The position numbers were made by a program, and so were the translations under genes. The notes under the pieces are model-generated. The model did no database searches. It was given only the letters and a program-made list of their open reading frames with translations, and was not told the DNA's origin. Positions 22,858-33,633 of a stretch of 64,000 bases of DNA are shown in pieces. Origin of the DNA: Amborella trichopoda (taxonomy: Eukaryota; Streptophyta; Magnoliopsida; Amborellales; Amborellaceae); assembly GCF_000471905.2 (NCBI RefSeq), contig NW_006499364.1, positions 4,937,855 through 5,001,854 of the forward strand, in the 5' to 3' direction. Position 1 is the stretch's first letter. Every line of letters begins with the position of its first letter.

Positions 22858-23790
22858 AGCCTTTGAAGGCCTTATATTCTCTCTTCCCCACTTTCTCTTA
22901 TCCCCATCTCTATCTCCCAATTACAATCTCTCTCCCAAGCATTTCTCACTTATTCTGTCTCAATACATTAATCATGGCTTTCGCCATCAATCTTTTCACA
23001 AAAGGATTTATAGAGGCAACACTTGTTTTCTCTTTGCTGCTCGGATCTCGCCGCAAAAATGGTTGTAGCCCATCTTTCATGTCGTATCACCAATCACTGA
23101 CTTATTGTTGCAGAAGACCGTCATGTACCCTCATCGTATGGGGTCATAGGTTCATGTTCTCGAAGGAATTCTTCAAATAAGTTGCTCCCTTCTGTAACCA
23201 TATAACCAGGTTCCATGGGTGAACAACATTATAGTTTGTTGTTTCATCTAACCTGTCAAATGCTAGTAGGTGCTCCCACTGGAATATTTAGTTTATGTGG
23301 ATCTTGATCTTTCTCAATCTCACCTCATTCATCAGGTGATAGAAACATGGTTTTATATGCTTGGAGTTTTTATGGCTCATTTGACACGCCTATCGCTGCC
23401 GTATTATCACAAAAAATACTGCCTCACAACGCACGGGGTCAAAGTCAAGTCGATTAAGAAATTTCTAAATCCATACGGCCTCCTTAGCCGCCAAACAGCA
23501 CGCCACGTACTCTGCCTCCATAGTGGATAATTCTACCACATCTTGTTTCTTTGATTTCCAAGAATTTGTACCTCTTCCAAGCATGAACATATATCCAAAT
23601 GTAGATTTTGTATCATCTGGATTCGTGAGATAGCTTGCACCTATATATCTAAATACCCAAGTAGCTAAAAGAAACGTGGGACTGTAGCAGCTCCCACTCA
23701 ATTATTACACAAACAACATATACATTCTATATATTCTTATGTCTATATCATGATGTAGCATAACAAGTCTCATGCAATATGTAAATTTTA
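22858..23790 (-). mobile_element. 3' internal end of a Ty1/copia element
   Basis: Minus-strand internal sequence between the RNase H remnant and the polypurine tract. It matches the 3' internal part of the LARD-like element over several hundred bases, including parts upstream of the RNase H segment. The rest of the element (gag, protease, integrase, RT) is not in the window, so it is a truncated fossil. Confidence 0.75.
23465..23701 (-). pseudogene. Ty1/copia RNase H C-terminal fragment
   Basis: The 78-codon frame shows YIGASYLTNPDDTKSTFGYM, then WKSKKQDVVELSTMEAEYVA and AAKEAVW. This is the highly conserved C-terminal RNase H end of Ty1/copia pol, just upstream of the 3' LTR as expected. 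It degrades the RNA strand of the RNA/DNA hybrid during reverse transcription. The fragment is part of a broken fossil. Confidence 0.85.
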
Positions 23791-24223
23791 TTGGAAACTA
23801 GACTCAAAATGGAAGTCTAAAAACTTCGTGTGAGCCTTAAAATATTATGTTAAAAATATAAATAAAATCTTAACTTCCAAGTCATGGAAATAATTTTTGC
23901 TGCGGAAAACAGCAATTGCAATTCCTTCAATAAATCCATCATATCTTTATTGCACAGGTAAACCACTGTTCAGGAGGATACCTTGAGAGCGACAGAGACT
24001 TTCTCTCACTATAAGGGAAAACAACTTAAAATATTCATGGGAACCACTTCTCTACAAGAAACCAGCCTCTCAATCTACAAGAGGCACAACGTGAGTTTCT
24101 CTGTATAGGAAGCCTTGCCTCTCATGCATACGAGGCCCCAGTCTTTTTTTCTCTAGAGGGTGCGACCTTTCCCAAATGGTGACCCAAATAGGGCACACAA
24201 ATTCTCTACAGTTTTAGACTATA

Positions 24224-24225
<2 letters not shown>
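23791..24225. other. Non-coding, unrecognised
   Basis: No coding frame. Contains repeated CTCT/AAGAAACC words but no family I can name. It lies between the copia remnant and an (AT)n tract. Confidence 0.35.

Positions 24226-24270
<45 letters not shown>
24226..24270. repeat. (AT)n microsatellite
   Basis: Uninterrupted AT dinucleotides. The assembly gap follows shortly after. Confidence 0.9.
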
Positions 24271-24272
<2 letters not shown>

Positions 24273-24285
24273 TTAGTTATTATAT

Positions 24286-24309
24286 ACTAACTAACTTAAG
24301 TTAGTTAGT
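24286..24309. repeat. Perfect 24-bp palindrome
   Basis: ACTAACTAACTT followed directly by its reverse complement. Lies ten bases before the assembly gap. Confidence 0.85.
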
Positions 24310-24318
24310 TAGTAATAC

Positions 24319-24404
24319 NNNNNNNNNNNNNNNNNNNNNNNNNNNNNNNNNNNNNNNNNNNNNNNNNNNNNNNNNNNNNNNNNNNNNNNNNNNNNNNNNN
24401 NNNN
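24319..24404. other. Assembly gap (86 N)
   Basis: Run of N between two AT-rich, palindrome-bearing flanks. True length is unknown. Confidence 1.
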
Positions 24405-24481
24405 CTTTCCTTACTAGTGGCGACGTTACCTAACTACGTAGTACGTAACTAAGTACGACACAACTACTACTACTATTAGTA

Positions 24482-24482
<1 letters not shown>

Positions 24483-24535
<53 letters not shown>
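24483..24535. repeat. (TA)n tract at the edge of the pararetrovirus array
   Basis: TA dinucleotides ending exactly where homology to the viral movement-protein region begins (24536). Confidence 0.9.
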
Positions 24536-24728
24536 GTTTTTATAGCATACCTAATTTGAATTTGAATGATCCTTTCTGATAAATATCTTTTATTGGTACT
24601 TTCGGAATTTTCCAATTTTGGATATGATGTTCAATATCATTTATGATGATCTCCTCTTTATTTTTAACTCTCAAGGTTTGAGATTGAGTTGCAGTATTAC
24701 CTTTAAGATTCCTAATCAAATTTTCCAT
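24536..24728 (-). pseudogene. Movement-protein start, 5' stub unit
   Basis: Minus-strand start MENLIRNLKGN and following residues match the beginning of the movement protein in the complete unit (33418 downwards). The copy is cut at the (TA)n tract. Confidence 0.8.
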
Positions 24729-24938
24729 CTATAGGTTGGGATAATGACAATCTGGATGATCAAGGGTCCAGCGTGTTCCCCTAAGCGGCTCTTCCTGGCC
24801 TTGGCGGGTACTTTGCCTAGACTTTTCCTTTTGTCTCTTGCCTTAACTCTCGGACAAACTTTCTGGGATGTAAATTTAAGTAGGTTTCTACACTAATATT
24901 GTAACTTTTACTCTTAGTAGTTTACTATTTTTACTGTC

Positions 24939-24952
24939 TGGCTTTGATACCA
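24939..24952 (-). other. Primer-binding site, second unit boundary
   Basis: TGGTATCAAAGCCA on the minus strand, near-identical to the initiator Met tRNA complement. It marks the conventional genome start of Caulimoviridae and matches 33620-33633. Confidence 0.75.
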
Positions 24953-26012
24953 AAACGCGTCAGGATTTACAGTAAAAACATTATATATTGTTTAGAGTAA
25001 GTATGTGAATATTAAACTGTTATATTTTAGTATTTCTTGTAAAATTTTGTAAAAGTTTAGAACAAATAGTATTATGCATATGAGAGGTAGGATTGATATA
25101 TCTATCACTAACCACTGTGTGTGGTTGAAATTCCCTATTTTAAAACTAAACACTAGTCTAAATTGCATATCATTAATATTTCATTCTTATAACATCAATA
25201 TTTCATTCATATAGAAATTTGTACAGGTACATGCAACCTATAAAATTACAAGTAACGGACTGTATACAAATTGATACAAATTACAAAAGAAACTATCTGT
25301 AAACAAATAACACACTTACTGTTTACATATGCACTAACTGGAAAATAGTTTCTAGTGTTGAGGGCCATAGGAAGGAAGAGAGTGAAGATTACAATCACAC
25401 ATGCTAGGTATAAAGGAAAGGAGGAAAGATAGAACCTGGAAATCAAAGTGAACTATTGTGACCTGGTATTCATGAGCTATGAGGTCAAGATAGCTGTTGT
25501 ATAGCAAAGCGTCTTCGGAGAAAGAGAGATAGAGCAGAGAAGCAGAGAAGGGAAGAGATGAGAGGAAGAGAGCTTTCGGGACCTGAGAAGAGAAGGGAGC
25601 TTGTTTTACGACCTGCTATTGTGAAGGTCCAAAGTGGCTTATATAGGCGAAGTGAGGAAGCATAAGGACAAAGCAAAGAAAAAGGGAGATGACCTTCATG
25701 GGACAGAAAGAGGAGAGACAATATATAAAGTAAAAGGACAAAACAAAAGAGAAAAAACAAAAACAAAAAGCAAAAGCAAATATTATTTTTTGTCGGAAAA
25801 AGGACAAAATGGAATCCTACAATAGTATCGTGTTTTATCTTCTTGTGTCGGTAGGCTTTGTCGTTTTTGTTGAGTGGCTATAGTCTTTTTTGTCTCATAT
25901 GTCGGTGTGCACAGTGATGGTATCCTGGCATAGTAATTGTTTGTCGTTTGTGTCGGTGAAGAGCATCTTGGCATAGTCGTATGTCGGTAGAGAGTATGGT
26001 GATAGTACTGAA
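24953..26012 (-). promoter_or_regulatory. Pararetrovirus intergenic region with promoter and leader
   Basis: About 1.06 kb without coding sequence between the second ORF and the primer site. A TATA box lies at 25638-25645. The distance from TATA to primer site (about 690 bases) fits the long leader of Caulimoviridae pregenomic RNA. The partner copy is 33634-34676. Confidence 0.65.
25638..25645 (-). promoter_or_regulatory. Pararetrovirus TATA box
   Basis: TATATAAG on the minus strand in a CCTATATAAGCC context, conserved at 34309-34316. Confidence 0.65.
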
Positions 26013-27310
26013 TCATGGTCGTTGACTGAATTCGTCTAGATCATCTTCTTCTTCAGGGTCGGTTTCTTCCAGAGGAAAATATCTATTGTTGTGTGCTGGT
26101 GAGGATTGTACGGTTTCATCAGATGAGACCGGTTTTCTTCCTGCTTCTGCAAATATTTTTTTCATTTGTTGTTCCAAGGTTTCTTTGGAAGCATTCGGGT
26201 TTGATTGGAGCATATTTCGTAAATATGTGGGGAAGTCAAAGGAAGTATTGGCTGTATTATGTTCACTTGGACTTGGGTTATATATGGGTTTTTGTGGAGG
26301 TATTCTTTTGAGAATTATGGTTGTGGGATCCATATTAAAGATGTCCCACCATTTAACTGAGATGGTTTTGCCCAGTCTTGAAATATAGGTATGGTCGGCT
26401 GTGTTATTGACAGAGATGGAGTATTCCCATTTCATAATCTATGGGAGTTGGTACAGTGCAACAAAGTATAAGTGATTGTCTGTATTATTATCACTATTAT
26501 TGAATATCACGAATTGTTCTTGCACTTTTTACAAAGCAGGAGGTAAAATTGCAGTAGTTGATCCCCAAACTAAAAACCAATTTTTAAACCAGCTGGGAAT
26601 CTTTCAAAAATGGGTAAACGAAACTGAATATACCAACTATGAGTATTGTTTTGATTTTGGTAATAAAACATTTTATGCCATGCTTCTATGTATTCGGCAT
26701 ACTTGTAGTATTTATACGAAAAATCAGGATTGTGTAGTTTTTTGCCTTGAGCAGGATTGCAACCCCACTCATCATAAGAAAGTAATTTTTTGATCTGGAT
26801 TTTGGAATATGAAATTACTCTAGTATTTTGTTGATAATAATGGACAATAGAGATGGATCCTGTTTTCATGAGGATTGCTTCGTAGTACTCTCGAGTTTTG
26901 ACTCTATTGGTTGGATTTAAATGGTTTATCAGGTATAGTGGAGCAAGTTTGATAGGGTCTATATTTGTATGGTGATCATCGATGGTAATATCCATCAGAT
27001 ATGCTCTTTCAATATATGCAGATCGAGAAAAATTAGGCCTTTGGTTTGGTTTTGATTGCGCTGGAGTATAGGAGGGAGTGGATGTATTAGTCTCTGGATA
27101 AGTGATTTGATGAATAGGAGAAATGGAAGGTGAAAGGGTTGCTAAAGGCGGGTTCTCACCTTCGAATGGTATTATTGTCAGAAGGCGTTTCTCATTGCGA
27201 GAAGAATTGCTACGAGAGCCCATGAGAGTAGATGGATTGGACAGAGTATTATTTTTATTAACCGCAAAGAGCTGTAAGGCAAGTGATAGTGGTGATTCGT
27301 CGTTGGCGTC
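26013..27310 (-). pseudogene. Pararetrovirus second ORF (unknown function), complete unit
   Basis: Downstream of RNase H a distinct protein is encoded: an N-terminal Ser/Pro/Asn-rich part, then AYLMDITIDDHHTN, KLAPLYLINHLNPTN, REYYEAILM, LLSYDEWGCNP and WHKMFYYQNQNNTHSW, and a C-terminal part ending in an acidic stretch (DPEEEDDLDEF). Known florendoviruses can carry an ORF2 of unknown function after RNase H, and this fits that place. No enzymatic motif is seen. A second copy is at 34677-35993. It is part of a broken fossil. Confidence 0.65.
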
Positions 27311-27704
27311 AGTGTGGCCCCCCCTGCAAAAATTCACGGGTGAGAAAATCAAGAAGAGAATTGGAAGACCAGGGAAGTTGTTCAATAGTAAAATCAAAAG
27401 CAGACAGGATAGCCTGCCAGCGAGCAAATATTTGTTTGGCAACATGATTTTGAACATCTTTTTGCAGAATATCTTTAGCGGCTTTGCAATTAGTACAAAT
27501 AAGAAATTGTTGATTGAGAATATCACTTTGAAATTTAGTAACACAATGGACTATGGCAAATAATTCTTTTTTTTTTACCATAGAATAGTTTTGTTGGGTT
27601 GGATTCCAAGCTTTAGAGGTATACCTGAGTAGTTGTTCATGACCATCAATGCGTTGTTTGAGAATACCGCCCAATCCCAATTCGGATGAGGAAGAGAAAG
27701 GCAA
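27309..27704 (-). pseudogene. Pararetrovirus RNase H, complete unit
   Basis: The frame shows LGGILKQRIDGHEQLLRYTS, KAWNPTQQNYSMVKKKELFA and the C-terminal PWSSNSLLDFLTREFL. This is the caulimovirid RNase H, which removes RNA template during DNA synthesis. It follows the RT in the polyprotein. Fossil. Confidence 0.85.
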
Positions 27705-28708
27705 ACTAGGGTTTTCACTTTTTGTTTGATTAGTTGAACTGCTTTAGTATGAATATCCGTCCAAGGTGAAGGGCTCTTTTTTAGTCTATTATGTAAAGGC
27801 TTAGCATCTAGAGCAAGATGAGGATAAAAATCACTTACATAATTTAAACATCCTAAGAATCTTTGAAGTTCTTTCTGGTCTTGTATTAGATCAGGAAATT
27901 TATCAACAAATTGTATAGATCGATCTATAGGAATAATAGTGCCATGATGAATATTGTGTCTTAGAAATCTACTATTGGTTTTGAATAAAGTAATCTTTCT
28001 TGCCGATACAATTAATCCAGCATTTTGGACTTCATGAATAAAAGTATTAATATGTTTAATTTGTTCATCTATAGATTCAGAAAAGATTAAGACATCATCA
28101 ATATAAACTATCGTAAATTGATAATAAGCATTAAAGACATCATTCATTATTTTTTGAAATTCTGATGGAGCATTTTTTAGGCCAAATGGCATTACATTCC
28201 ATTCATATTGTCCAAAAGGTACATTAAATGTTGTTTTATACTTATCTTTTTCTTGAATTTGTATTTGCCAATATCCTGATTTCATATCAAATTTGGAAAA
28301 GATACAAGCATTGGCTATTATATCTAATAAATCTTTTTTATGAGGAATAGGATATCTAATCCATTGTAATACTTTATTGAGGGGTTTATAATTAATGACT
28401 AATCAAGGAACTCCTCGTTCTTTTTCAGCATTTTTATTGACATAGAAGGCTGCACAACTCCATGGTGATGCGCTTGGTCTTATTAGCTTTTTTGTTTGGA
28501 GGTCAGTAATTTCTTTTCTACACATATCTAATAAAATGGTATTCATTTGTATTGGTCTAGCTTTAGTCGGTATTTGTTTTGCATCAAATCCAGGTTCATA
28601 TGGTAGACTGATGCTATGTTTTTTCCTTTCCCAAAAAGCATTGGGATGCTCACTACAGATAGAGGTTTTGATTTGTTGTTGAATTGATTGAATCTTTTGT
28701 TGGATCAA
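27575..28708 (-). pseudogene. Pararetrovirus reverse transcriptase, complete unit
   Basis: The N-terminal part (28708-28403) has FDAKQIPTKARPIQMN and ASPWSCAAFYV. The palm (28285-27575) has KSGYWQIQI, MPFGLKNAPSEFQ and the catalytic YIDDVLIFS, then the connection FLGCLNYVSDFYPHL. These are the landmarks of Caulimoviridae and Ty3-like RTs. The catalytic aspartates are visible. The region is broken and is treated as a fossil. Confidence 0.9.
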
Positions 28709-28762
28709 AGGATCCTGTATTTGTTCTTCTACATATTTATATTTAATGTCTTATTTTAGAGT

Positions 28763-29206
28763 TCAAAGAAATTTTTCTTTATTGTGTAATTGACTTTTGA
28801 CGTTATTGATTTCCTTTAATTTTGGTTTATGAATAAAATCAAAGTGTATTGGTACATTTTGATAATTCGAAGATATTCCTGTTTGATCGATTGATAATGG
28901 ATATAGTAGTGTAAGAAATGGGACTCCAAGTATAACCGCTTGACTTAGTCCTTTGACCATAATAAATGGTGTATTGATACATTGGTGATTATTACACACA
29001 GAAGCATTGGATAATTTATAATTGATAAAGAGTCTACTACCATCTGCAGTATTTAGGATCTGAGTTGTTTTATCAAAATATTTTATCGGTACTAATCCTT
29101 CATTGATGCAATTAAGGTCAGCACCTGAATCTATTAAAGCTGATGTTTGAAAGCGATAATCTTCTGCTACTATTATCGTGACTTGAACAAACCATTTTTT
29201 AATCAT
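28763..29206 (-). pseudogene. Pararetrovirus aspartic protease, complete unit
   Basis: The 147-codon frame shows TSALIDSGADLNCI, the DSGA active-site signature of retropepsins, followed by NTADGSRL and GVPFLTLLYPL. It would cut the viral polyprotein. It sits between coat protein and RT as in petuvirus/florendovirus polyproteins. Confidence 0.85.
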
Positions 29207-29320
29207 AATTTTATCTATTAGATTTACAGAAGGAGTAGTTATTAGAAGTGGTTTAGCTTCTGAGGTTTCTGGTATATCTTCCGATGGATTAGGACTATAT
29301 GTTGTAATAAGATGATTGAA

Positions 29321-29701
29321 TTATAATTCATCTGTATTTGACTCTTGATGAGATAAATTTTGTAATTCTAAAGTTTCAATTCTATTTTTTAATTGGTGAA
29401 CTTCTTTTTTGACTTCTTTAATCTCATGTTTTAATTCTGAAATAGAAGGTTCTTTTTGTTGAGTAATATGTTGTTCACTCAATCTTTTCATAATAGAGGC
29501 AAAATTGTATTCATCAGGTGTTTTACTAATAGGAGGTGTTTTTGCTTTTGTTTTAGTTAGCGTAATAAATTTGGTGATTACAGATCTTTTTTCTTCTGGA
29601 TCTGTAATTTTCTCAATAAGATCTAAGATCAGATTATCTTTCTGGGTAAGCATATGAAGATTATGGGTAGGTATAGGACAAGTGCAATTAGGTTCTTCCA
29701 T
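29321..29701 (-). pseudogene. Coat-protease linker with coiled coil
   Basis: The frame has a Lys/Glu-rich heptad-like stretch (ISELKHEIKEVKKEVHQLKN) near residues 80-105, predicted by eye to be a coiled coil. It lies between the zinc knuckle and the protease. No enzymatic motif. Confidence 0.55.
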
Positions 29702-29879
29702 TGGATGTAATGATTCAGTAGCTGTAGAAGAATCTGAAAATTCAGATGACTCCGTCCATGAAAGGTCGTCATCTTGAATGTTTCCTATATGTGATTCAGT
29801 AGAATCTGAAGATATGGAATCATAATTTATGATATTATATAATTTTGATTTGATTGATTCATCTAAGTGTAATTATTCT

Positions 29880-30540
29880 ATTTTCTTTTTTAATTTGCAT
29901 TGGTGTTTATAATGACCAACTTTTCCACATTTATAACATACTGGAAGTTTCTTTTTATTTTTATTTTTTGGAGAGAATTTGTTTATAAATTTTTGTTTAG
30001 ACTTTTTATATTGTTTATGTACTTTATTGGATTTAGATTTATATTTGTCTGTTTTGTATTTTTCCTTTTTCTTATATAACTTTTCAAGTTTGTTTTTTCT
30101 ATCTAAATGGTATCCAATTTGTTCACAGAAATCACCAAGTTCTTTTCGCTTGGTAATTTGCTGTTCATCTAACTGTCTTTTGAGTTTAAGATCAGTACAT
30201 AAAGCTAATCCTTCATCACATATTTCTGCTGAGAGTTCTCCAAGTGTATATGCCGAGTATACTATAACTCCATTATGTTTCTTTCTAAGTCTTTCTTTGA
30301 CTTTTTATGCAAATAAGTATGGTAAACCAGCAATAAATTTTTCTTTCCAATGATCTAATTGACAATCTTCTCGTATTAGTAATCTTGAGAAAAAGACATC
30401 TTTGTACCATTTATAATGGGATAATGTAGGACAACGAAGATTGGATAGCAGATCCTCTGATCTTTCTGCCAATAGGGCCGTACTTCCTACAAAATGTAGT
30501 GTAATTGTATATATTAAGGTGTTTACTGCATCACTTTCAG
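29880..30540 (-). pseudogene. Pararetrovirus coat protein, C-terminal part
   Basis: Minus-strand sequence in mixed frames with very basic composition leading to the CCHC knuckle. It joins the coat N-terminal part at 30554. It corresponds to the nucleocapsid-like end of the coat. Broken. Confidence 0.65.
29897..29938 (-). other. CCHC zinc knuckle of the viral coat protein
   Basis: CYKCGKVGHYKHQC: Cys-X2-Cys-X4-His-X4-Cys, the RNA-binding knuckle that all Caulimoviridae coat proteins carry near their C-terminus. A Lys-rich stretch follows. Confidence 0.9.
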
Positions 30541-30553
30541 TATAAATTATTTC

Positions 30554-32503
30554 TTAATTTTGTTCATTTCTGGTGGTCCATTGTCTTGTATTGGTAAGGA
30601 TTCTATTTTTGGTTTCATCATCCACATAGAAATCCCACCAGCCTCTTAACCAGCCAGTAAAACCATTTACTATTGCTTTGGCAACCTCTTGGTCTGGATT
30701 GCCTGCCATTTTGTTTGCTGAAGCAAACATTGTCATATGTCTCATGACATCTAATATTTTTAATTCAGATAAACCATCTATTGTCCAATTAACAATTGAT
30801 CTTCCTGAATAGGAAACAGCTTGTTGTATGGCATCTTCTTCAAGATGTACATCAACAGGTGTAAGTCTCTTATAATATGGTAAAGCTGTGATTGGTTTCC
30901 ATGTTTTACCATAAGTGATTCTGTTTATATCCATAGGTGTAGTATCCATGAAAGCAGATTCTTGGTTTTGTATGGTATCTTCTATAACTGGTTCTTCCTC
31001 TTGGAGCATCATTGTTTCATGCTCTGGTATTTTTGTTTTTCCCTTATCTGAAGATTCTGGTAAAAGAACAGGTATATTGGGTATTGGTATAAGAATACTA
31101 AGTTTAGGAGAAGGGATTCCTTTAATATCTACTTGGGCTAATTTGGATATTAACTGATCCATGAAGGTTTTATTATTTTCGCCGATATGAAATTTATTTT
31201 TATTGAGTTGGGGAGGTGGTTTAAACAAAACTGCTTTAGGAGTTATTCCCTTAGTTTGAGGAGTAACTAATCGTTCTATACGTTCTGCTTGTTTTCCTAA
31301 AGATTGCATATATAAATTAGTATACTTGTTTTGTTCCACGATATGAGGTATTAGCTCTTGTTTTTTACCTATTTCTTTTGGTAGGACTTTATATGGTGCT
31401 GCAATAATGTCATATAAAGATTGTGGTGGTTCTCCTTTTCTTAACGAGGTTATAGCACCTTTGAGTATTATACTTTTTTCAGGAGGGTGTGTACTAGCAG
31501 TAGTGGTACCATCCGTACTAATATATGTTTTTTCTTCTATGGCTTGAAGAGTATTAAATGGAGGAATGTTTATTTTATATTGAGTACATATTTCTTGTAA
31601 CCATATAAAAAATCCTTTTGTTTCTCTTTCTTTTTTCAAAAATTTATTATATTTTTGGTGGAATAATTCTATTAATCTCGGTTGGAAGGTTTGAAGATAC
31701 CATTCCCGGATACCTTGATTTTCTGGAGAAAGATAATCTTTTTTGAGATAATTAATATCGATTTTTCTCTTTTTTCGTTCTAATTTAGCAGCTAAATATG
31801 TTGCTATATATGCATCATATGCATTATTATTTATATCTTCTTCTATATCATCTTCTATTTGTAATGTAAGTGTTTCAAATTCAGCTATGTCAGGTTCAGA
31901 TGTATATGTAGGAATGACTACATGATCAGCTGTTCTTTTAACTCCTTGTAATTGGATGTCTGAAGATGTTGTAGGTATTATAGGAGAAGGAAGTATGATA
32001 ACATCTGGAGTAGTATGACAAGATTTTCTAACAGGTATTAATGGTTTTTTATTTCTTTTCCTATTAATATCTATATCATCCTGTACTATAGGTTGTTGGA
32101 ATTTTATTTCAATATTTCCATCTTGATGTTCTATTATTTGGTTTGGAATATTATTCACAGGTACTTCTCTGGGTTGGTTTGCATTTTGCAATGCCCATGA
32201 TTGAGGTAGAATAATATCGGACCAAGTAATGGTCTTTGGTATAATCGTATTTGATTTTTCTATATTTGTTTGAAATAATATAGTTTGATCTTTTTTATCA
32301 GCTTGCATAATATTAGGACAGAGAGTGTTCATTACTTTATAATAAATTCGGTATACTATTGCTAAGTTCTGAGAACAATGTATCATATTAAAATGAGTTT
32401 TCAAATTTATAGTTAATATATCTAATATATTTGGGTCTGTTAAAAACAGTAGAAGAAAGTCTATCCGTAACTCATAACTAAGAAGACTTTCAATTATTAT
32501 CAA
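30554..32503 (-). pseudogene. Pararetrovirus polyprotein: movement-protein tail to coat N-terminal part
   Basis: A long open frame of 649 codons. It starts with a duplicated movement-protein segment (LTDPNILDILTINLKTH), runs through a hydrophilic linker, and ends in a coat-type region: SGRSIVNWTIDGLSE, then NGFTGWLRGWWDFYVDD. These coat motifs are characteristic of petuvirus/florendovirus-like Caulimoviridae. A single frame spanning movement and coat fits viruses with one large ORF1 polyprotein. Confidence 0.8.
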
Positions 32504-33220
32504 GAAAATCTATTGAAAAACATAAAGAAAATAATTATAAATATTTGCACGTTGGATTAATCCAAATAGCCATCAAACCTTTAACCCGTCTAGGGTTAAA
32601 TACTTCAGTGCTTGTATGCTTAAGAGATACAAGACACAATAAGTTCTCAGATTCACTCCTAGGCATGGTCGAATCCAGCCTATGTAGTGGACCCATATAT
32701 TTTAATTGCTTTCCAAATTTTTCTGTTAATCGTATTTGATTTTTCTATATTTGTTTGAAATAATATAGTTTGCTCTTTTTTATCAGCTTGCATAATATTA
32801 AGATAGAGAGTATTCATTACTTTATAATAAATTCGGTATACTATTGCTAAGTTCTGAGAACCATGTATCATATTAAATCCATGAGTTTTCAAATTTATAG
32901 TTAATATATCTAATATATTTGGGTCTGTTAAAGAAACAGAAAAATTTGGAAAGCAATTAAAATATATGGGTCCACTACATAGGCTGGATTCGACCATGCC
33001 TAGGAGTGAATCTGAGAACATATTGTGTCTTGTATCTCTTAGGCATACAAGCACGGAAGTATTTAACCCTAGATGGGTTAAAGATTTAATGGCTATTTGG
33101 ATTAATCCAATGTGCAAATATTTATAATTATTTTCTTTATGTTTTTCAATAACTTTTCTTGATAATAATTGAAAGTCTTCCTGGTTTTGAGTTACAGATA
33201 GACTTTCTTCTACTGTTTTT
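32442..33220. repeat. Inverted repeat, two 284-bp arms with a 211-bp spacer, in the movement-protein region
   Basis: Arms 32442-32725 and 32937-33220 are reverse complements over their length with few differences. The left arm therefore reads as movement protein on the plus strand (GLIQIAIKPLTRLGLN). The spacer (about 32727-32931) is itself a direct repeat of 32242-32441. The arrangement is Y, inverted X, Y, X. A transcript in either direction could fold into a long hairpin. Confidence 0.85.
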
Positions 33221-33444
33221 ATAGTATAACCTAATTTGAATTTGAATGATCCTTTCAGATAAATAACTTTTATTGGTACTTTCGGAATATTCCAATTTTG
33301 GATATGATGTTCAATATCATTTATAATGATCTCCTCTTTATTTTTAACTCTCAAGGATTGAGATTGAGTTGCAGTATTACCTTTAAGATTCCTAATTAAA
33401 TTTGCCATCTGTAGGTTGCGGATAATGACAATTTGGACGATCAA
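32680..33444 (-). pseudogene. Pararetrovirus movement protein (30K superfamily), complete unit
   Basis: The frame begins near the ATG at 33418 (MANLIRNLKGN) and carries the 30K-type core: IGLIQIAIKSL, LGLNTSVLVCLRDTRHNMF, then DSLLGMVESSLCSGPIYF and NCFPNFSVSLTD. This protein would widen plasmodesmata for cell-to-cell spread. It lies at the 5' end of the genome just after the primer site. Its distal part overlaps the inverted-repeat structure at 32442-33220. Fossil. Confidence 0.85.
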
Positions 33445-33619
33445 GGGTCCAGCGTGTTCCCCTAAGCGGCTCTTCCTGGCCTTGGCGGGTACTTTGCCTA
33501 GACTTTTCCTTTCGTCTCTTGCCTTAACTCTCGGACCAACTTTCTGCGATATAAATTTAAGTAGGTTTCTATAGTAATATTGTAACTTTTACTCTTAGTT
33601 GTTTACTATTTTTTCTGTC

Positions 33620-33633
33620 TGGCTCTGATACCA
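33620..33633 (-). other. Primer-binding site of the complete unit
   Basis: TGGTATCAGAGCCA on the minus strand, an exact complement-type site for initiator Met tRNA. Conventional genome start. Confidence 0.85.
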
